64,000 bases of DNA from Kitasatospora setae KM-6054 (GTDB lineage Bacteria > Actinomycetota > Actinomycetes > Streptomycetales > Streptomycetaceae): positions 6,537,001-6,601,000 of the forward strand of contig NC_016109.1 of assembly GCF_000269985.1 (NCBI RefSeq). The letters are read 5' to 3'. Both the position numbers and the translations under genes were made by a program. Positions 1-8,886 of this stretch are shown here, piece after piece. Numbering within the stretch: the stretch's first letter is position 1; each line of letters begins with the position of its first letter. A model generated the notes under the pieces. That model was not told the origin of the DNA, ran no database searches, and saw only the letters and a program-made list of their open reading frames with translations.

Positions 1-852
1 GAGGATGCCGTCGTGCGCCCGGGAGCCGGGCACCCGGGCCAGCTCGAAGCCGTCGCCGACCTCGACGCCCTTGATCGCCTGGATGCCCATCAGCGCGGCG
101 GCCAGCCGGGCGTCCAGCCGCCGGTCCCAGTGCACGTGCGAGCCCAGGCCCACCGGCACGCCGTACGCCAGCACCTCGACCACCCCGCCCAGGGTGTCGC
201 CGTCCCGGTGGGCCCGGTCGATCTCGGCGACCATCGCCTTCGAGGCGTCCGGGTCCAGGCAGCGCACCGGGTCCGCGTCCAGCTCCGCCGCGTCGGCCGG
301 GACCGGGCGCAGGCCGGGCGGCGCCTGCGCGCCGGCCAGCTCCACCACGTGGCTGACGACCTCGATGCCGGCCGTCTCGGCCAGGTAGGAGCGGGCGACC
401 GCGCCGAGCGCCACCCGGGCCGCGGTCTCCCGCGCGGAGGCGCGCTCCAGCACCGGGCGGGCCTCGTCGAAGCCGTACTTCTGCATGCCGGCCAGGTCGG
501 CGTGGCCGGGGCGCGGCCGGGTCAGCGGGGCGTTGCGGGCCAGCCCGGCCAGCACCCCGGGGTCGACCGGGTCCGCGGCCATCACCCGCTCCCACTTCGG
601 CCACTCGGCGTTGCCCACCGTGACGGCGACCGGGGAGCCGAGGGTCAGACCGTGCCGCACCCCGCCCAGGAAGGCGACCTCGTCCCGTTCGAACGACATC
701 CGGGCCCCGCGCCCGTACCCGAGCCGCCGCCGCGCCAGGTGGTCCGCCACCATCGCGGTGGTGACCGGCACACCGGCCGGCAGCCCCTCCAGCGTCGCGA
801 CCAGCGCCGGGCCGTGCGACTCGCCCGCGGTCAGCCAGCGCAGCCTGCTCAA
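1..852 (-). CDS. aroC: Chorismate synthase, 3' end outside window
   Basis: Chorismate synthase converts 5-enolpyruvylshikimate-3-phosphate to chorismate with reduced FMN. The frame is open from 852 to the window edge, giving the first 284 residues of a family usually near 390. The N-terminus reads [17 protein letters not shown], the diagnostic family opening, followed by the conserved [11 protein letters not shown] segment. The start is TTG at 850-852, overlapping the TGA of the upstream hydroxylase gene (849-851), so it looks translationally coupled. Its place at the end of a PhzC/PhzD/PhzE operon suggests a second, pathway-dedicated copy that raises chorismate supply. Family assignment is firm; that it is a duplicate of a housekeeping gene is inference. 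Confidence 0.93.
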   Translation of the reverse strand, partial: MSRLRWLTAGESHGPALVATLEGLPAGVPVTTAMVADHLARRRLGYGRGARMSFERDEVAFLGGVRHGLTLGSPVAVTVGNAEWPKWERVMAADPVDPGVLAGLARNAPLTRPRPGHADLAGMQKYGFDEARPVLERASARETAARVALGAVARSYLAETAGIEVVSHVVELAGAQAPPGLRPVPADAAELDADPVRCLDPDASKAMVAEIDRAHRDGDTLGGVVEVLAYGVPVGLGSHVHWDRRLDARLAAALMGIQAIKGVEVGDGFELARVPGSRAHDGIL

Positions 853-2051
853 CGCCGCCCCCCGAGGCCGCTGTCGGTGAAGTCGCGGTCGCCGTGCAGC
901 CAGGAGACGCTGTCCCGCAGCTGCTCCTGGGTCAGCGCGGAGAGCATCGCGTTGCGCTCCTCGGCCGCCGCGCCCGCCGGGTGGTAGAGGTCGCTGCCCA
1001 TCCGCCGGGCGACCAGCTGGGCGCGGCCCGCGCGTTCGCGCCGGACGGCGTTGAACTTCTCCAGGTGCTGCTCGACGTCGTCCTCGCCCGCCCCGTCGAG
1101 CAGGTCGCCGAGGACCACGGCGTCCTCCAGCGCCTGGCAGGCGCCCTGCGCCGCGTACTGCAGCATCGGGTGGGCGGCGTCGCCGACCAGGACGACCCGC
1201 CGGTCGGTCCAGGTCCGCACCGGGTCGCGGTCGCACAGCACCCACTCGCGCCAGCCCTCGCCGAGTTCGAGCAGCCGGCGGGCGGTGGCGCCGATCCCGG
1301 GGAACCGGCCGAGCACGTGCGCGCGCTCGGCCTCCCGCCCGGCCACCGGCACGGTCGCCCCGTCGTCGCGGGTGACCGCGAGGTTCAGGTACTCGCCGCC
1401 GCCGATGATGTAGTGCACGAAGTGCCACTTGGGCCCGGCCCACAGCGTGACCGCGTTCCAGCGCAGCTCCTCCGGCACCTGCTCGATCGGGATCACCGAG
1501 CGGTAGATGGTGTGGCCCGAGACGCGCGGCTCGCCGTCGCCCAGCACCGCCGCCCGCACGGTGGAGCGGATGCCGTCCGCGCCGACCAGCGCCGCGCCGC
1601 GGAAGGTCCGCCCGTCGGTGGTGCGCACGGTGACGCCCGTGCCGTCCTGCGCGTGGTCCCGCACCGCGGCGTCGGCGAGCAGCTCGACGCCGTCCAGCTC
1701 GCGGCAGGCGGCGAGCAGCGGCTGGTACAGGTCGCCGCGGTGCACCACCGCGTACGGGTTGCCGAACCGCTCGCGGTAGGCACCGGTCAGCTCCATCGCG
1801 GCGACCTTCTCGCCGGTGGTGCCGTCCATGAAGCGCAACTCGTCGATGAACACCGCGCGTTCGCGCACGTTCCGGCCGACGCCGAGCCGGTCGAGGGCGT
1901 GGAAGGCGTTCGGGCCGAGCTGGATGCCGGCCCCGATCTCCGCGAAGGTGGCGCTGCGTTCGAGCACGGTGGCGCGGTGGCCGGAGCGGGCCAGTGACAG
2001 CGCCGTCGCGAGTCCGCCGATGCCGCCCCCGGCGATGATGACGTGGGCCAT
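849..2051 (-). CDS. FAD-dependent aromatic hydroxylase, 3-hydroxybenzoate 6-hydroxylase-like
   Basis: A 400-residue group A flavin monooxygenase. It has an N-terminal dinucleotide-binding GGGIGG motif (about residues 8-13), a central GADGIR motif (about 157-162) and a C-terminal [21 protein letters not shown] block. Overall it resembles 3-hydroxybenzoate 6-hydroxylase and salicylate hydroxylases, which hydroxylate para to the phenol or hydroxylate with decarboxylation. In this operon the likely substrate is 3-hydroxyanthranilate or a derivative, where 6-hydroxylation would give a p-dihydroxy (quinone-forming) ring. The ATG at 2051 follows a 100-bp gap after the ABM gene, and its stop overlaps the aroC start. 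The family is clear; the substrate is inferred from neighbours. Confidence 0.85.
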   Translation of the reverse strand: MAHVIIAGGGIGGLATALSLARSGHRATVLERSATFAEIGAGIQLGPNAFHALDRLGVGRNVRERAVFIDELRFMDGTTGEKVAAMELTGAYRERFGNPYAVVHRGDLYQPLLAACRELDGVELLADAAVRDHAQDGTGVTVRTTDGRTFRGAALVGADGIRSTVRAAVLGDGEPRVSGHTIYRSVIPIEQVPEELRWNAVTLWAGPKWHFVHYIIGGGEYLNLAVTRDDGATVPVAGREAERAHVLGRFPGIGATARRLLELGEGWREWVLCDRDPVRTWTDRRVVLVGDAAHPMLQYAAQGACQALEDAVVLGDLLDGAGEDDVEQHLEKFNAVRRERAGRAQLVARRMGSDLYHPAGAAAEERNAMLSALTQEQLRDSVSWLHGDRDFTDSGLGGRR

Positions 2052-2151
2052 GGTTCGTCACGTTCCTTCCGGTGCCTGATGGGGTGTCACTGCCGGGTGG
2101 AGGCCGGCCGCGGAGGCCGGGGTGAGAGGGCGGGCGCGGGTCCCGCGGCGG

Positions 2152-2484
2152 TCAGGAGCCGCCCGGTTCGAGCGCGAGCCCGCGTCCGGCGAGGGCCGCC
2201 GCGGCGAAGGCGCCCTCCACGGTGGCCTCCACGGCGAAGGCGTACCGCTCGGTCGGCGGGTAGCCGATCAGCGGGCCGGCCAGGTTGGGCAGCGGGGCCT
2301 CCGCGGCCTGCCGGGACTCCCAGAGCAGCACCGCGCCCCACCGGCCGGCGGCGGCGTCGGAGATCCAGAACTTCAACCGCAGGCCGGGCACCCGCGCGAA
2401 GCGGTCCACCGCCTCCTCGCGGAGGAAGCCGCGCAGCGACTCGACGGTCTGCTCCGAGCGCGCCAGGTCCCACCAGACGATCAC
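2152..2484 (-). CDS. Small ABM-type (YdhR-like) monooxygenase/isomerase-fold protein
   Basis: A protein of about 110 residues with the layout of dimeric alpha/beta-barrel (ABM/YdhR-like) proteins: an opening beta strand (VIVWWDL), a long helix, a second strand (LRLKFWISD), then WGAVLLWES. Members act as cofactor-free monooxygenases on quinols, as isomerases, or as partners of flavin hydroxylases. The GTG at 2484 overlaps the phzE-like stop (GTGA, 2481-2484), a coupling arrangement; an in-frame GTG at 2493 is the alternative start. It lies between the PhzE-type gene and the flavin hydroxylase, so oxidation of a hydroxyanthranilate-derived quinol is plausible. No catalytic residues can be assigned, so function stays tentative. 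Confidence 0.65.
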   Translation of the reverse strand: MIVWWDLARSEQTVESLRGFLREEAVDRFARVPGLRLKFWISDAAAGRWGAVLLWESRQAAEAPLPNLAGPLIGYPPTERYAFAVEATVEGAFAAAALAGRGLALEPGGS

Positions 2485-4379
2485 CGCGTGCACGGGCCGG
2501 CCACCTCCCGGAGCAGCGAGCCGATGATGTCCGGCCCGGCCACGGTCAGCACGGACTCGGCGTGGAACTGCATCGAGGCGAACCCGGCGGCCCGCAGCGC
2601 GTGCACCTCGCCGGTGGCCGCGTTCCGGCTGACCTCGACCCGGCCGTGCACCGGGTGCTCGAAGGAGTCGGTGGCGCACCGGGCGGCGTAGGTGTTGTAG
2701 AAGCCCACCCGGGCCGGCTCGCCGAACAGGTCGATCTCGTGCTGGGCGCCCTGGTTGGGCACCTCGCGGCGGACCAGGTCCAGGCCGAGCAGGGTGCTGA
2801 GCACCTGGTGGCTCAGGCACACCGCGAGGAAGGGGCGCCGCTCGTCGAGGAGCCGGGCCGCCGCCGACCGCAGGTGCGCGATCTTCGGGTGCGCGGCCTC
2901 CCGCGGGTCGCCCGGGCCGGGGCCCATGACGACCAGGTCGTGGCCGTCGAAGTCGTACGGCTCGTCGAAGCGGCGCACGTCCACCTCGCAGCCCAGCGAC
3001 CGGATCTGGTGCGCGATCATCTCGGTGAAGGTGTCCTCGGCGTCGACCACCAGCACCCGGCGCCCGGCCAGCGGGCCGACCGGCGGGGCGGCGGCCGGGG
3101 CGGGACCGGCGGCGTCCTGGAGCCAGAAGCGCGCGATGCCCTCGTTGCGCGCGTCGAGCGCCTCGCGCACCGCGGGGTGCGCCCCGAACCGGGTGGGCTC
3201 GGCCCCGCCGAGCGCGGCCAGCAGCCCCGCGGCCTTGGCCCGGGTCTCCTGCACCTCGGAGTGCGGGTCGGAGTGCCGCACCAGGGTCGCGCCGACCCCG
3301 ATCCGCATCACGCCGGCCGGGTCGATGTCGGCGGTCCGGATCAGGATCGAGGAGTCCAGGGTGCGCCCGCCCGCGGCGTCCCGCCCGATCAGGGCGGCCA
3401 CCCCGCTGTAGTAGCCGCGCCCGGCCGGCTCGTAGCGGCTGATGACCCGGGCGGCGCTCTCCAGCGGCGAGCCGGTGACCGTCGGCGCGAACAGGGTCTC
3501 GCGCAGGATGTCGCGCACGTCGCGGTCGGTGCGGCCCTCGATGATGTACTCGGTGTGCGCCAGGCGCGCCATCTCCTTGAGGTACGGCCCCCGCACCCGG
3601 CCGCCCCCGGGGCAGATCCGGCCCATCATCTTCAGTTCCTCGTCGACCACCATGTACAGCTCGTCGGCCTCCTTGGTGTCGGCGAGGAAGGCCAGCACCC
3701 CGTCGAGGTCCGGGCCGGACACGGGGTAGCGGTAGGTGCCGCTGACGGGGTTCATCACCGCGCGGCCGTCGCGGACGCTGATGTGCCGCTCGGGGGTGGC
3801 GCCGACGAACGTCCGCCCGCCGGTGCGGATCAGGAACGTCCAGTACGCGCCGGCCTCCCGTTCGACCAGGCGGCGGAAGAACGACAGCGCGTCCGGCAGG
3901 CCGAAGTCCGGCAGTTGGGCGACGAAGGAGCGCCGCATCACGAAGTTGGCGCCCTCGCCGGTGCCGATCTCGTCCGCGACGACCCGGCGCACCGTCTCGG
4001 CGTACGCGTCGTCGTCGATGTCGAAGTGCTCCCCGGTCACCTTCACCGGGTGGTTCGGCAGCAGCCCCAGGGTGTCGCGCAGCGAGAGCGCGGCCTGCTC
4101 GTCCACCCGCATCGCCAGCAGCGGCCGGCCGTCGTCCGGGGCGGCGAAGCCGCGTTCGGCGAGCTGCCGGTAGGGGATCAGCACCAGCAGTTCCTGGTGG
4201 GCGCCGGCCCGCGGCGCCCCGTCGAGTTCGAGTCCGGCGATCGTGGCGACCTCGGTCACCTCGCCGGTCAGCACGTCCAGGACGTCCTCCCCCGCCGCCT
4301 CGGGGCGGTGCAGCAGGGCGAAGACCTCCGTGGAGCCGTCCAGGATGCGCGCCAGCAGCGCGCCGTCCCGCGTGGTCAT
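2481..4379 (-). CDS. phzE: 2-amino-2-desoxyisochorismate (ADIC) synthase, PhzE type
   Basis: 632 residues with an N-terminal chorismate-binding half (about 1-415) fused to a glutamine amidotransferase half (about 435-632). The glutaminase nucleophile is Cys521 in FLAVCLSHQ and the His/Glu pair lies in MQFHAES (His606, Glu608). The chorismate half carries ATPERHISV, MNPVSGTYRY and GSPLESAARVI. PhzE-type enzymes add ammonia to chorismate without pyruvate release, giving ADIC. Followed by PhzD this leads to 2,3-dihydro-3-hydroxyanthranilate, not tryptophan. The ATG at 4377-4379 has a GAGAGGAA ribosome site. It sits 26 bp after phzD and its stop overlaps the ABM gene. A PhzE role is preferred over TrpE or PabB because of fusion order and context. 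Confidence 0.9.
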   Translation of the reverse strand: MTTRDGALLARILDGSTEVFALLHRPEAAGEDVLDVLTGEVTEVATIAGLELDGAPRAGAHQELLVLIPYRQLAERGFAAPDDGRPLLAMRVDEQAALSLRDTLGLLPNHPVKVTGEHFDIDDDAYAETVRRVVADEIGTGEGANFVMRRSFVAQLPDFGLPDALSFFRRLVEREAGAYWTFLIRTGGRTFVGATPERHISVRDGRAVMNPVSGTYRYPVSGPDLDGVLAFLADTKEADELYMVVDEELKMMGRICPGGGRVRGPYLKEMARLAHTEYIIEGRTDRDVRDILRETLFAPTVTGSPLESAARVISRYEPAGRGYYSGVAALIGRDAAGGRTLDSSILIRTADIDPAGVMRIGVGATLVRHSDPHSEVQETRAKAAGLLAALGGAEPTRFGAHPAVREALDARNEGIARFWLQDAAGPAPAAAPPVGPLAGRRVLVVDAEDTFTEMIAHQIRSLGCEVDVRRFDEPYDFDGHDLVVMGPGPGDPREAAHPKIAHLRSAAARLLDERRPFLAVCLSHQVLSTLLGLDLVRREVPNQGAQHEIDLFGEPARVGFYNTYAARCATDSFEHPVHGRVEVSRNAATGEVHALRAAGFASMQFHAESVLTVAGPDIIGSLLREVAGPCTR

Positions 4380-4405
4380 GGTGTTCCTCTCGCCTTCGGG
4401 CGCGC

Positions 4406-5065
4406 TCAACGCGTCGCCAGGGTGGCCGCGTTCAGCCCGGTCAGGACCGCCTGGGCCGTCAGGACCCGGGCGGCGCGCTCGGCGGCGTAGCTGAGCGCCA
4501 GCCGGTGGTACTCGGCGGAGAAGTCGGCGACCGCGTCGGCCACCAGGAACGGCTGGATGTCGTTGGTGTACGCCTCCACGGCGGTCATCAGGACCCCCAC
4601 GTGCGCGTACACCCCGCAGAGGATCAGCTGGTCGCGCTGCTGCTCGCGCATCCGGGCCAGCAGGTCGGTCCGGAAGAAGGCGCTGTAGCGCCACTTGGTG
4701 AACGTCCAGTCGCCGTCCTCGGGCTCCAGCGGCGGCACCACCCGGCGGTGCTCGGGCGTGGCCCGCATGCCCGGGCCCCAGAAGTCCTTGAGCAGCCCGC
4801 GCTGTTCGGGCGTCATGCCGCCGGGCTGCGCGGTGTAGGCGACCGGGACGCCGAGCTCCCTGGCCCGCGCGCGCAGCCGCGCGGTGTTCTCCACCAGGGC
4901 CCGGCCGGGTTCGGTGCCGCGCGGGAACGGCTTGAGGAAGTACTCCTGCATGTCGTGCAGCAGCAGCACCGCGCGCCGGGGGTCCGGCTGCCAGTCGACC
5001 GCGTTCTCGGGCAGCTGCTCCTCGGTGGGCATGGAGTACGGCTGGATGGGGGGGATGCCGGGCAT
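4406..5065 (-). CDS. phzD: Isochorismatase-family PhzD, vinyl ether hydrolase
   Basis: 219 residues of the isochorismatase hydrolase family, closest in appearance to PhzD, which hydrolyses ADIC to trans-2,3-dihydro-3-hydroxyanthranilate and pyruvate. Asp38 in [14 protein letters not shown] matches the catalytic aspartate of PhzD, and Lys124 in [10 protein letters not shown] matches the catalytic lysine. The [20 protein letters not shown] stretch is also typical, and the length fits (about 207 in Pseudomonas). There is no C-terminal aryl carrier domain, unlike EntB. It lies between the SDR and the phzE-like gene in one operon with short gaps. Assignment is strong from residues and context. Confidence 0.92.
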   Translation of the reverse strand: MPGIPPIQPYSMPTEEQLPENAVDWQPDPRRAVLLLHDMQEYFLKPFPRGTEPGRALVENTARLRARARELGVPVAYTAQPGGMTPEQRGLLKDFWGPGMRATPEHRRVVPPLEPEDGDWTFTKWRYSAFFRTDLLARMREQQRDQLILCGVYAHVGVLMTAVEAYTNDIQPFLVADAVADFSAEYHRLALSYAAERAARVLTAQAVLTGLNAATLATR

Positions 5066-5086
5066 GGGCCGGGGTTCCTTTCGTTC

Positions 5087-5857
5087 TCAGACGCCGAGGG
5101 TGGCTCCGCCGTCCACGGTCAGTTCGTGCATCGTGATGTGCCCGGCCTCGTCCGACAGCAGGAAGGCGACGGTCCGCGCGACGTCCTCGGGGCTGGCCAC
5201 CTTGCCCAGCGGGATGCCGACCCGGTACTGCCCGGGGTTGCCCGCGATCGACGCCTTGGCGGCGGTCTCGGCGGTGTGCATGCCGCGCAGCATCATGGTG
5301 TCGGTGGAGCCGGGGGCCACCACGTTGCAGCGGATGCCCCGGTGCGCCACTTCGAGGCCCAGGCACTTGGTGAACGCGGTCGCCGCCGCCTTGGACGCCG
5401 CGTAGGCGGCCATCTCGGCGCGCGCGGTGCCCGCGGCGTTGGACGCGACGGTGACGATGGCGCCGGCCCCGCGCCGGACCATCCGGTTGACCACCGCGCG
5501 CGACACGTGGAACACGCCGGTGGCGTTCACCGCGAACGTGGCGTTCCAGTCCTGGTCGGACAGGGCGCGGGCCTGGCCGAGGCGCAGCACGCCGGCCGCG
5601 TTCACCAGCTGCGACACCGGGCCCAGGCGGGTCTCGACCTCCTCGACCAGGTCGTCCACGGCGGAACTCGACGTGACGTCGGCGGCGAAGCCGGTCACCC
5701 GCAGGCCCTCCGCGCGCAGCGCGGCGGCCGTGGCGGCGATCCGCTCCGCGTCGAGGTCCACGGCGGCGACCGCCGCCCCGCGCTCGGCGAGCAGCCGGAC
5801 GACGGCCTGCCCGATGCCGCCGGCCGCTCCGGTGACCAGGGCGATGGTTCCTTCCAC
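5087..5857 (-). CDS. SDR dehydrogenase, DhbA/EntA-like, forming 3-hydroxyanthranilate
   Basis: 256 residues, a classical short-chain dehydrogenase: TGAAGGIG cofactor loop (about 10-17), NAAG, catalytic YAASK, and the C-terminal MHELTVDGGATLGV that is close to the end of EntA/DhbA. EntA-type enzymes oxidise 2,3-dihydro-2,3-dihydroxybenzoate to the aromatic ring. Downstream of PhzD and PhzE, a homologue would aromatise 2,3-dihydro-3-hydroxyanthranilate to 3-hydroxyanthranilate, as proposed for benzoxazole pathways such as nataxazole. This separates the locus from phenazine clusters, which lack this step and need PhzF. The gene begins 78 bp after the DAHP synthase stop. Substrate is inferred from neighbours. 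Confidence 0.85.
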   Translation of the reverse strand: MEGTIALVTGAAGGIGQAVVRLLAERGAAVAAVDLDAERIAATAAALRAEGLRVTGFAADVTSSSAVDDLVEEVETRLGPVSQLVNAAGVLRLGQARALSDQDWNATFAVNATGVFHVSRAVVNRMVRRGAGAIVTVASNAAGTARAEMAAYAASKAAATAFTKCLGLEVAHRGIRCNVVAPGSTDTMMLRGMHTAETAAKASIAGNPGQYRVGIPLGKVASPEDVARTVAFLLSDEAGHITMHELTVDGGATLGV

Positions 5858-5935
5858 GGTGCCAACCTCCTGAGTGGGTCGGGTACAGACGGGCCGGGAC
5901 GCGCACCGGGGCCGGTCCGGCCCCGGTGGCGGGGG

Positions 5936-7111
5936 TCAGCCCCGCCAGGCCGAGGTCACCTCGATGGCCTGCTGCGGGTTCAGCCGCGGGTCGCAGAAGC
6001 TCAGGTACTTGTCGCCGATCCGGTGCAGGTCGACCGTGGCCGAGACGCACTCGGTGACCGCGTCGGGAGTCGTCTCCAGGTGCAGGCCCGCCGCGACGCC
6101 GCCGCCCGCGCGCACCGCCTCCTGGAAGGCGCGGACCTCCCGCACCACGGTCTCCACCAGCCGGGTCTTCAGCCCCTCGGGCCCGGAGACGGTGTTGCCG
6201 TGCATCGGGTCCGACAGCCACAGCACCGGGTGGCCGGCCCGGGCGACGGCCTCCACCAGGGCGGGCAGCCGGCGCGGGGCGTTCTCGGCGCCCATCCGGG
6301 CGATCAGGGTGAGCCGGCCGGGGCTGCGCCCGGGGTCCAGCCGCTCGCACAGGGCGAGCAGTTCCCCGGGCGTCATGCCGGGACCGACCTTGACGGCGAC
6401 CGGGTTGGCCACCGCGGCGAGCAGCGCGACGTGGGCGCCGTCCAGCTGCCGGGTGCGCTCGCCCACCCACGGCCAGTGGGTGGAGGCGAGCAGCAGCGAG
6501 CCGTCGGGTTCGCGGCGCAGCATGGGCAGTTCGTAGTCGAGCAGCAGGGCCTCGTGGCTGGTCCACACCGGCACGCCGTACTCCGGGCGGCGGCCGGCGG
6601 TGCCGCGCCAGCCCAGGTAGTGCATGGTGTCGCTGGCGGCCCGGTAGCCGGTGAGCAGGTGGTCGGGGTCGGGGCGGCGCAGTTCGGCGTCGGGCTCGGG
6701 CCGGTTGACCATGTGGCCCCGGTAGACGGGCATGTCGACGCCGTGCACGGTCTCGGTCGGGTTCGAACGGGGCTTGCCGAACTGTCCGGCGAGCCGGCCC
6801 ACCCGCAGCACCGGCCGGCCGGACGCGAGCTTCATCATCCCCGCGAGCACGTCGAGCAGGGCCGTCTTGCGCGCCACGTCCTCGGGCACCGCTTCGGCCG
6901 GGTCCTCGGCGCAGTCGCCGGCCTGCACGATCTGCAGGTGGCCGGCCGCGGCCTCGCGCAGCAGCGACCCGAGGCGGTGCACGGCCTCGATGTCCACCAG
7001 GGCGGGCATCCGTCGCAGGTGGGCGCGGGCCTGGTCGAGGCGCGGATGGTGGGCCCAGTCGGGCTGTTGGAGGGCGGGCAGGGAGCGGACGTGGGACTCA
7101 ATGTCGGTCAT
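5936..7111 (-). CDS. phzC: Class II DAHP synthase, PhzC-like
   Basis: 391 residues of the plant-type (class II) 3-deoxy-D-arabino-heptulosonate-7-phosphate synthase family, joining phosphoenolpyruvate and erythrose-4-phosphate as the first shikimate step. Recognisable blocks include QAGDCAEDP, VKVGPGMTP, LIARMGAENA and a C-terminal LHLETTPDAVTECV. The short length suits secondary-metabolite PhzC-like forms that lack much of the regulatory N-terminus. The ATG at 7109-7111 has a GAGGGA site upstream. It is the first gene of the minus-strand operon, so expression of DAHP synthase, SDR, PhzD, PhzE, tailoring genes and chorismate synthase is probably driven from the divergent promoter region just upstream. 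Confidence 0.92.
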   Translation of the reverse strand: MTDIESHVRSLPALQQPDWAHHPRLDQARAHLRRMPALVDIEAVHRLGSLLREAAAGHLQIVQAGDCAEDPAEAVPEDVARKTALLDVLAGMMKLASGRPVLRVGRLAGQFGKPRSNPTETVHGVDMPVYRGHMVNRPEPDAELRRPDPDHLLTGYRAASDTMHYLGWRGTAGRRPEYGVPVWTSHEALLLDYELPMLRREPDGSLLLASTHWPWVGERTRQLDGAHVALLAAVANPVAVKVGPGMTPGELLALCERLDPGRSPGRLTLIARMGAENAPRRLPALVEAVARAGHPVLWLSDPMHGNTVSGPEGLKTRLVETVVREVRAFQEAVRAGGGVAAGLHLETTPDAVTECVSATVDLHRIGDKYLSFCDPRLNPQQAIEVTSAWRG

Positions 7112-7788
7112 CGGATTCCCTCGGCGGGTGTCGGAGTCGCTCCGGCTGATGGCGGGCCCGGCCGCGGCTGGGGCGGTACGGGCTTCGTGCGGGTCGGCGG
7201 GGCGCGGCCCGGCGGAGACGTGCGTCGTCCGGCGGGCCCGCCTCCGGATCCGGACGGCTGGCTCCACTGTTGGGAGGGGGCGTCCGCGGCCGCAACGCGG
7301 TGACGGATAGTCAGTCGCGACCGTTCGCAGTCCGTCACATCGGGCCGGAATTCATGAAGTCGGCCGCCCGGCGGGCCGCGTGCGGCGGGGGCCGGCGGCC
7401 GTTGTGACGAAGTCCGCCCGGCGTGACAGAGTCCGCCGTCCGCTCTGCGGGGCGCCGGTGCTTGTGCCCAGAATGCACCCGTCCCCCCGCCCGGTGACCG
7501 ACCACCGGGCCCTCCCCCGGAACCGCTCGACCGGCGACCGCGACCGCGGCCCGGACCGGCTCACACCGCACCGCACCGGCCCGCACCGGCCCGGACCGCA
7601 CCGGCACCGTCCGGTGACGACCCCGTGCGGACGGGCGACCCGCACGACGGCGGATTCCCGCACTGCCGCTCCCACCCGCGCGACCGGGCCGACGACCCGC
7701 TCGACCGCCCCGCCGGGGCGCCGCGGGTCGACTGAACCCGGTGGCGCCGCACGGCCCCTACCGGACCCGGCCGAAAGGAAGCTCTCCG
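7112..7788. promoter_or_regulatory. Divergent promoter region with GTGAC-type repeats
   Basis: This 677-bp gap separates the minus-strand hydroxyanthranilate operon from the plus-strand reductase operon and holds no convincing gene. It contains an 8-bp inverted repeat, GTGACGGA at 7300-7307 and TCCGTCAC at 7331-7338. Further on are two direct repeats, GTGACGAAGTCCGCC at 7404-7418 and GTGACAGAGTCCGCC at 7423-7437, spaced 19 bp start to start. The shared GTGAC...AGTC core suggests operator sites for a cluster regulator acting on both operons. No -10/-35 pair could be assigned with confidence. Confidence 0.45.
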
Positions 7789-8886
7789 ATGCCCGCTGCC
7801 CACCCCCTGCTCGACCTGCCCTACGGCACCGTGCCCGACCCCGACGAGTTCCTCCGCGCCGCGATCCGCTGGCACTTCTCCAAGGAGACCGGGTCGCCGT
7901 TCTGGCTCGACCGCGCCGACCGGCTGGACTTCGACCCGATCGAGGCCGTCCGGACCTTCGACGACCTGCGGCTCTTCCCGAACTTCGCCAACGAGCTGCG
8001 GGACGTGCGCGCCGAGGACCTGGTCCCGCGCGGCTACGGGGCCCGCCCGGGGATCGTCGGCGTCTTCGACAGCGGCGGCACCACGGGCGCGCCCAAGCGC
8101 GTCGTCATGCTCCAGGAGTGGCTGGACCTGCTACTGGCTCACAGCAACGCCCAGTTGGACGCGCACGGCGTGCCGCGCGACGTGAACTGGCTGCTCTCCA
8201 TCCCGTCCGGGCCGCACATGGTCGGCGCCTCCTTCCAGCAGCTGGTCGCCGGGCGCGGCGGCCTGTCCTTCGCCGTCGACATCGACCCGCGCTGGGTGAA
8301 GAAGATCATCGCGCGGGGCGACCAGGCCGAGGCCGACGCCTACACCGAGCACCTCATCGACCAGATCCAGCACCCGCTGCGCTCGCAGGACATCGGCGTG
8401 CTGATGCTCACCCCGCCGGTGCTGGAGCGGCTCTGCCGCCGCGACGAACTCGTCGAGCTGGTCCGGGAGAAGGTCAAGGCCATCATGTGGGTGGGCACCC
8501 AGCTCGACCCCGACACCCGGAACCTCTACCGCACCGAGCTGTTCCCCGACGCCGTGCTGTGCAGCGGCTTCGGCAACACCATGACGCTCGGCCACGTCAC
8601 CGAGCGGCCCGGACTGGGCGACGAAGACCCCTGCGTCTACGACCCGTTCTCGCCGTACATCACCTACAACGTCGTCGACCTGGCGGAGCGGCGGCCGGTC
8701 GAGTACGGCGAGCGGGGCCGCGTCGTCATGCACTACGTCGGCAAGAGCCTGTTCCTGCCCAACAACGTGGAGCGGGACGAGGCCACCCGGATCCGCCCGC
8801 TGCCGGGCCAGGCCGGCGACGCGGTCGCGGACATCGCGCCGGTCCGGGAGTTCGACGACGAGAAGGTCATCGAGGGGGTGTACTGA
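7789..8886 (+). CDS. Aryl-acid activating enzyme, LuxE/GriD-like
   Basis: 365 residues of the adenylate-forming, acyl-protein-synthetase (LuxE) type. A phosphate-binding loop SGGTTGAPKRVV lies at about residues 101-112, and the rest follows the short LuxE-like ligases rather than full CoA ligases. In Streptomyces griseus the LuxE-like GriD and LuxC-like GriC together act as a carboxylic acid reductase that turns 3-amino-4-hydroxybenzoate into its aldehyde for grixazone. Here the partner gene follows with a 1-base TGATG overlap, so the two likely work as one enzyme on an aminohydroxybenzoate from the adjacent operon. Start ATG at 7789 has a GAAAGGAAG site. GriD likeness is from memory of the family. 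Confidence 0.7.
   Translation: MPAAHPLLDLPYGTVPDPDEFLRAAIRWHFSKETGSPFWLDRADRLDFDPIEAVRTFDDLRLFPNFANELRDVRAEDLVPRGYGARPGIVGVFDSGGTTGAPKRVVMLQEWLDLLLAHSNAQLDAHGVPRDVNWLLSIPSGPHMVGASFQQLVAGRGGLSFAVDIDPRWVKKIIARGDQAEADAYTEHLIDQIQHPLRSQDIGVLMLTPPVLERLCRRDELVELVREKVKAIMWVGTQLDPDTRNLYRTELFPDAVLCSGFGNTMTLGHVTERPGLGDEDPCVYDPFSPYITYNVVDLAERRPVEYGERGRVVMHYVGKSLFLPNNVERDEATRIRPLPGQAGDAVADIAPVREFDDEKVIEGVY

Noticed and set aside
1-7111. Phenazine biosynthesis cluster
   Set aside because: PhzC/D/E-like genes are present, but phzF, phzA/B and phzG are absent and a DhbA-like SDR takes their place. This points to 3-hydroxyanthranilate; genes left of the window could change this view.
2043-7303. Long plus-strand open frames opposite the hydroxyanthranilate operon
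   Set aside because: They are Arg/Ala/Pro-rich antisense shadows in G+C-rich DNA; the minus strand carries recognisable families throughout.
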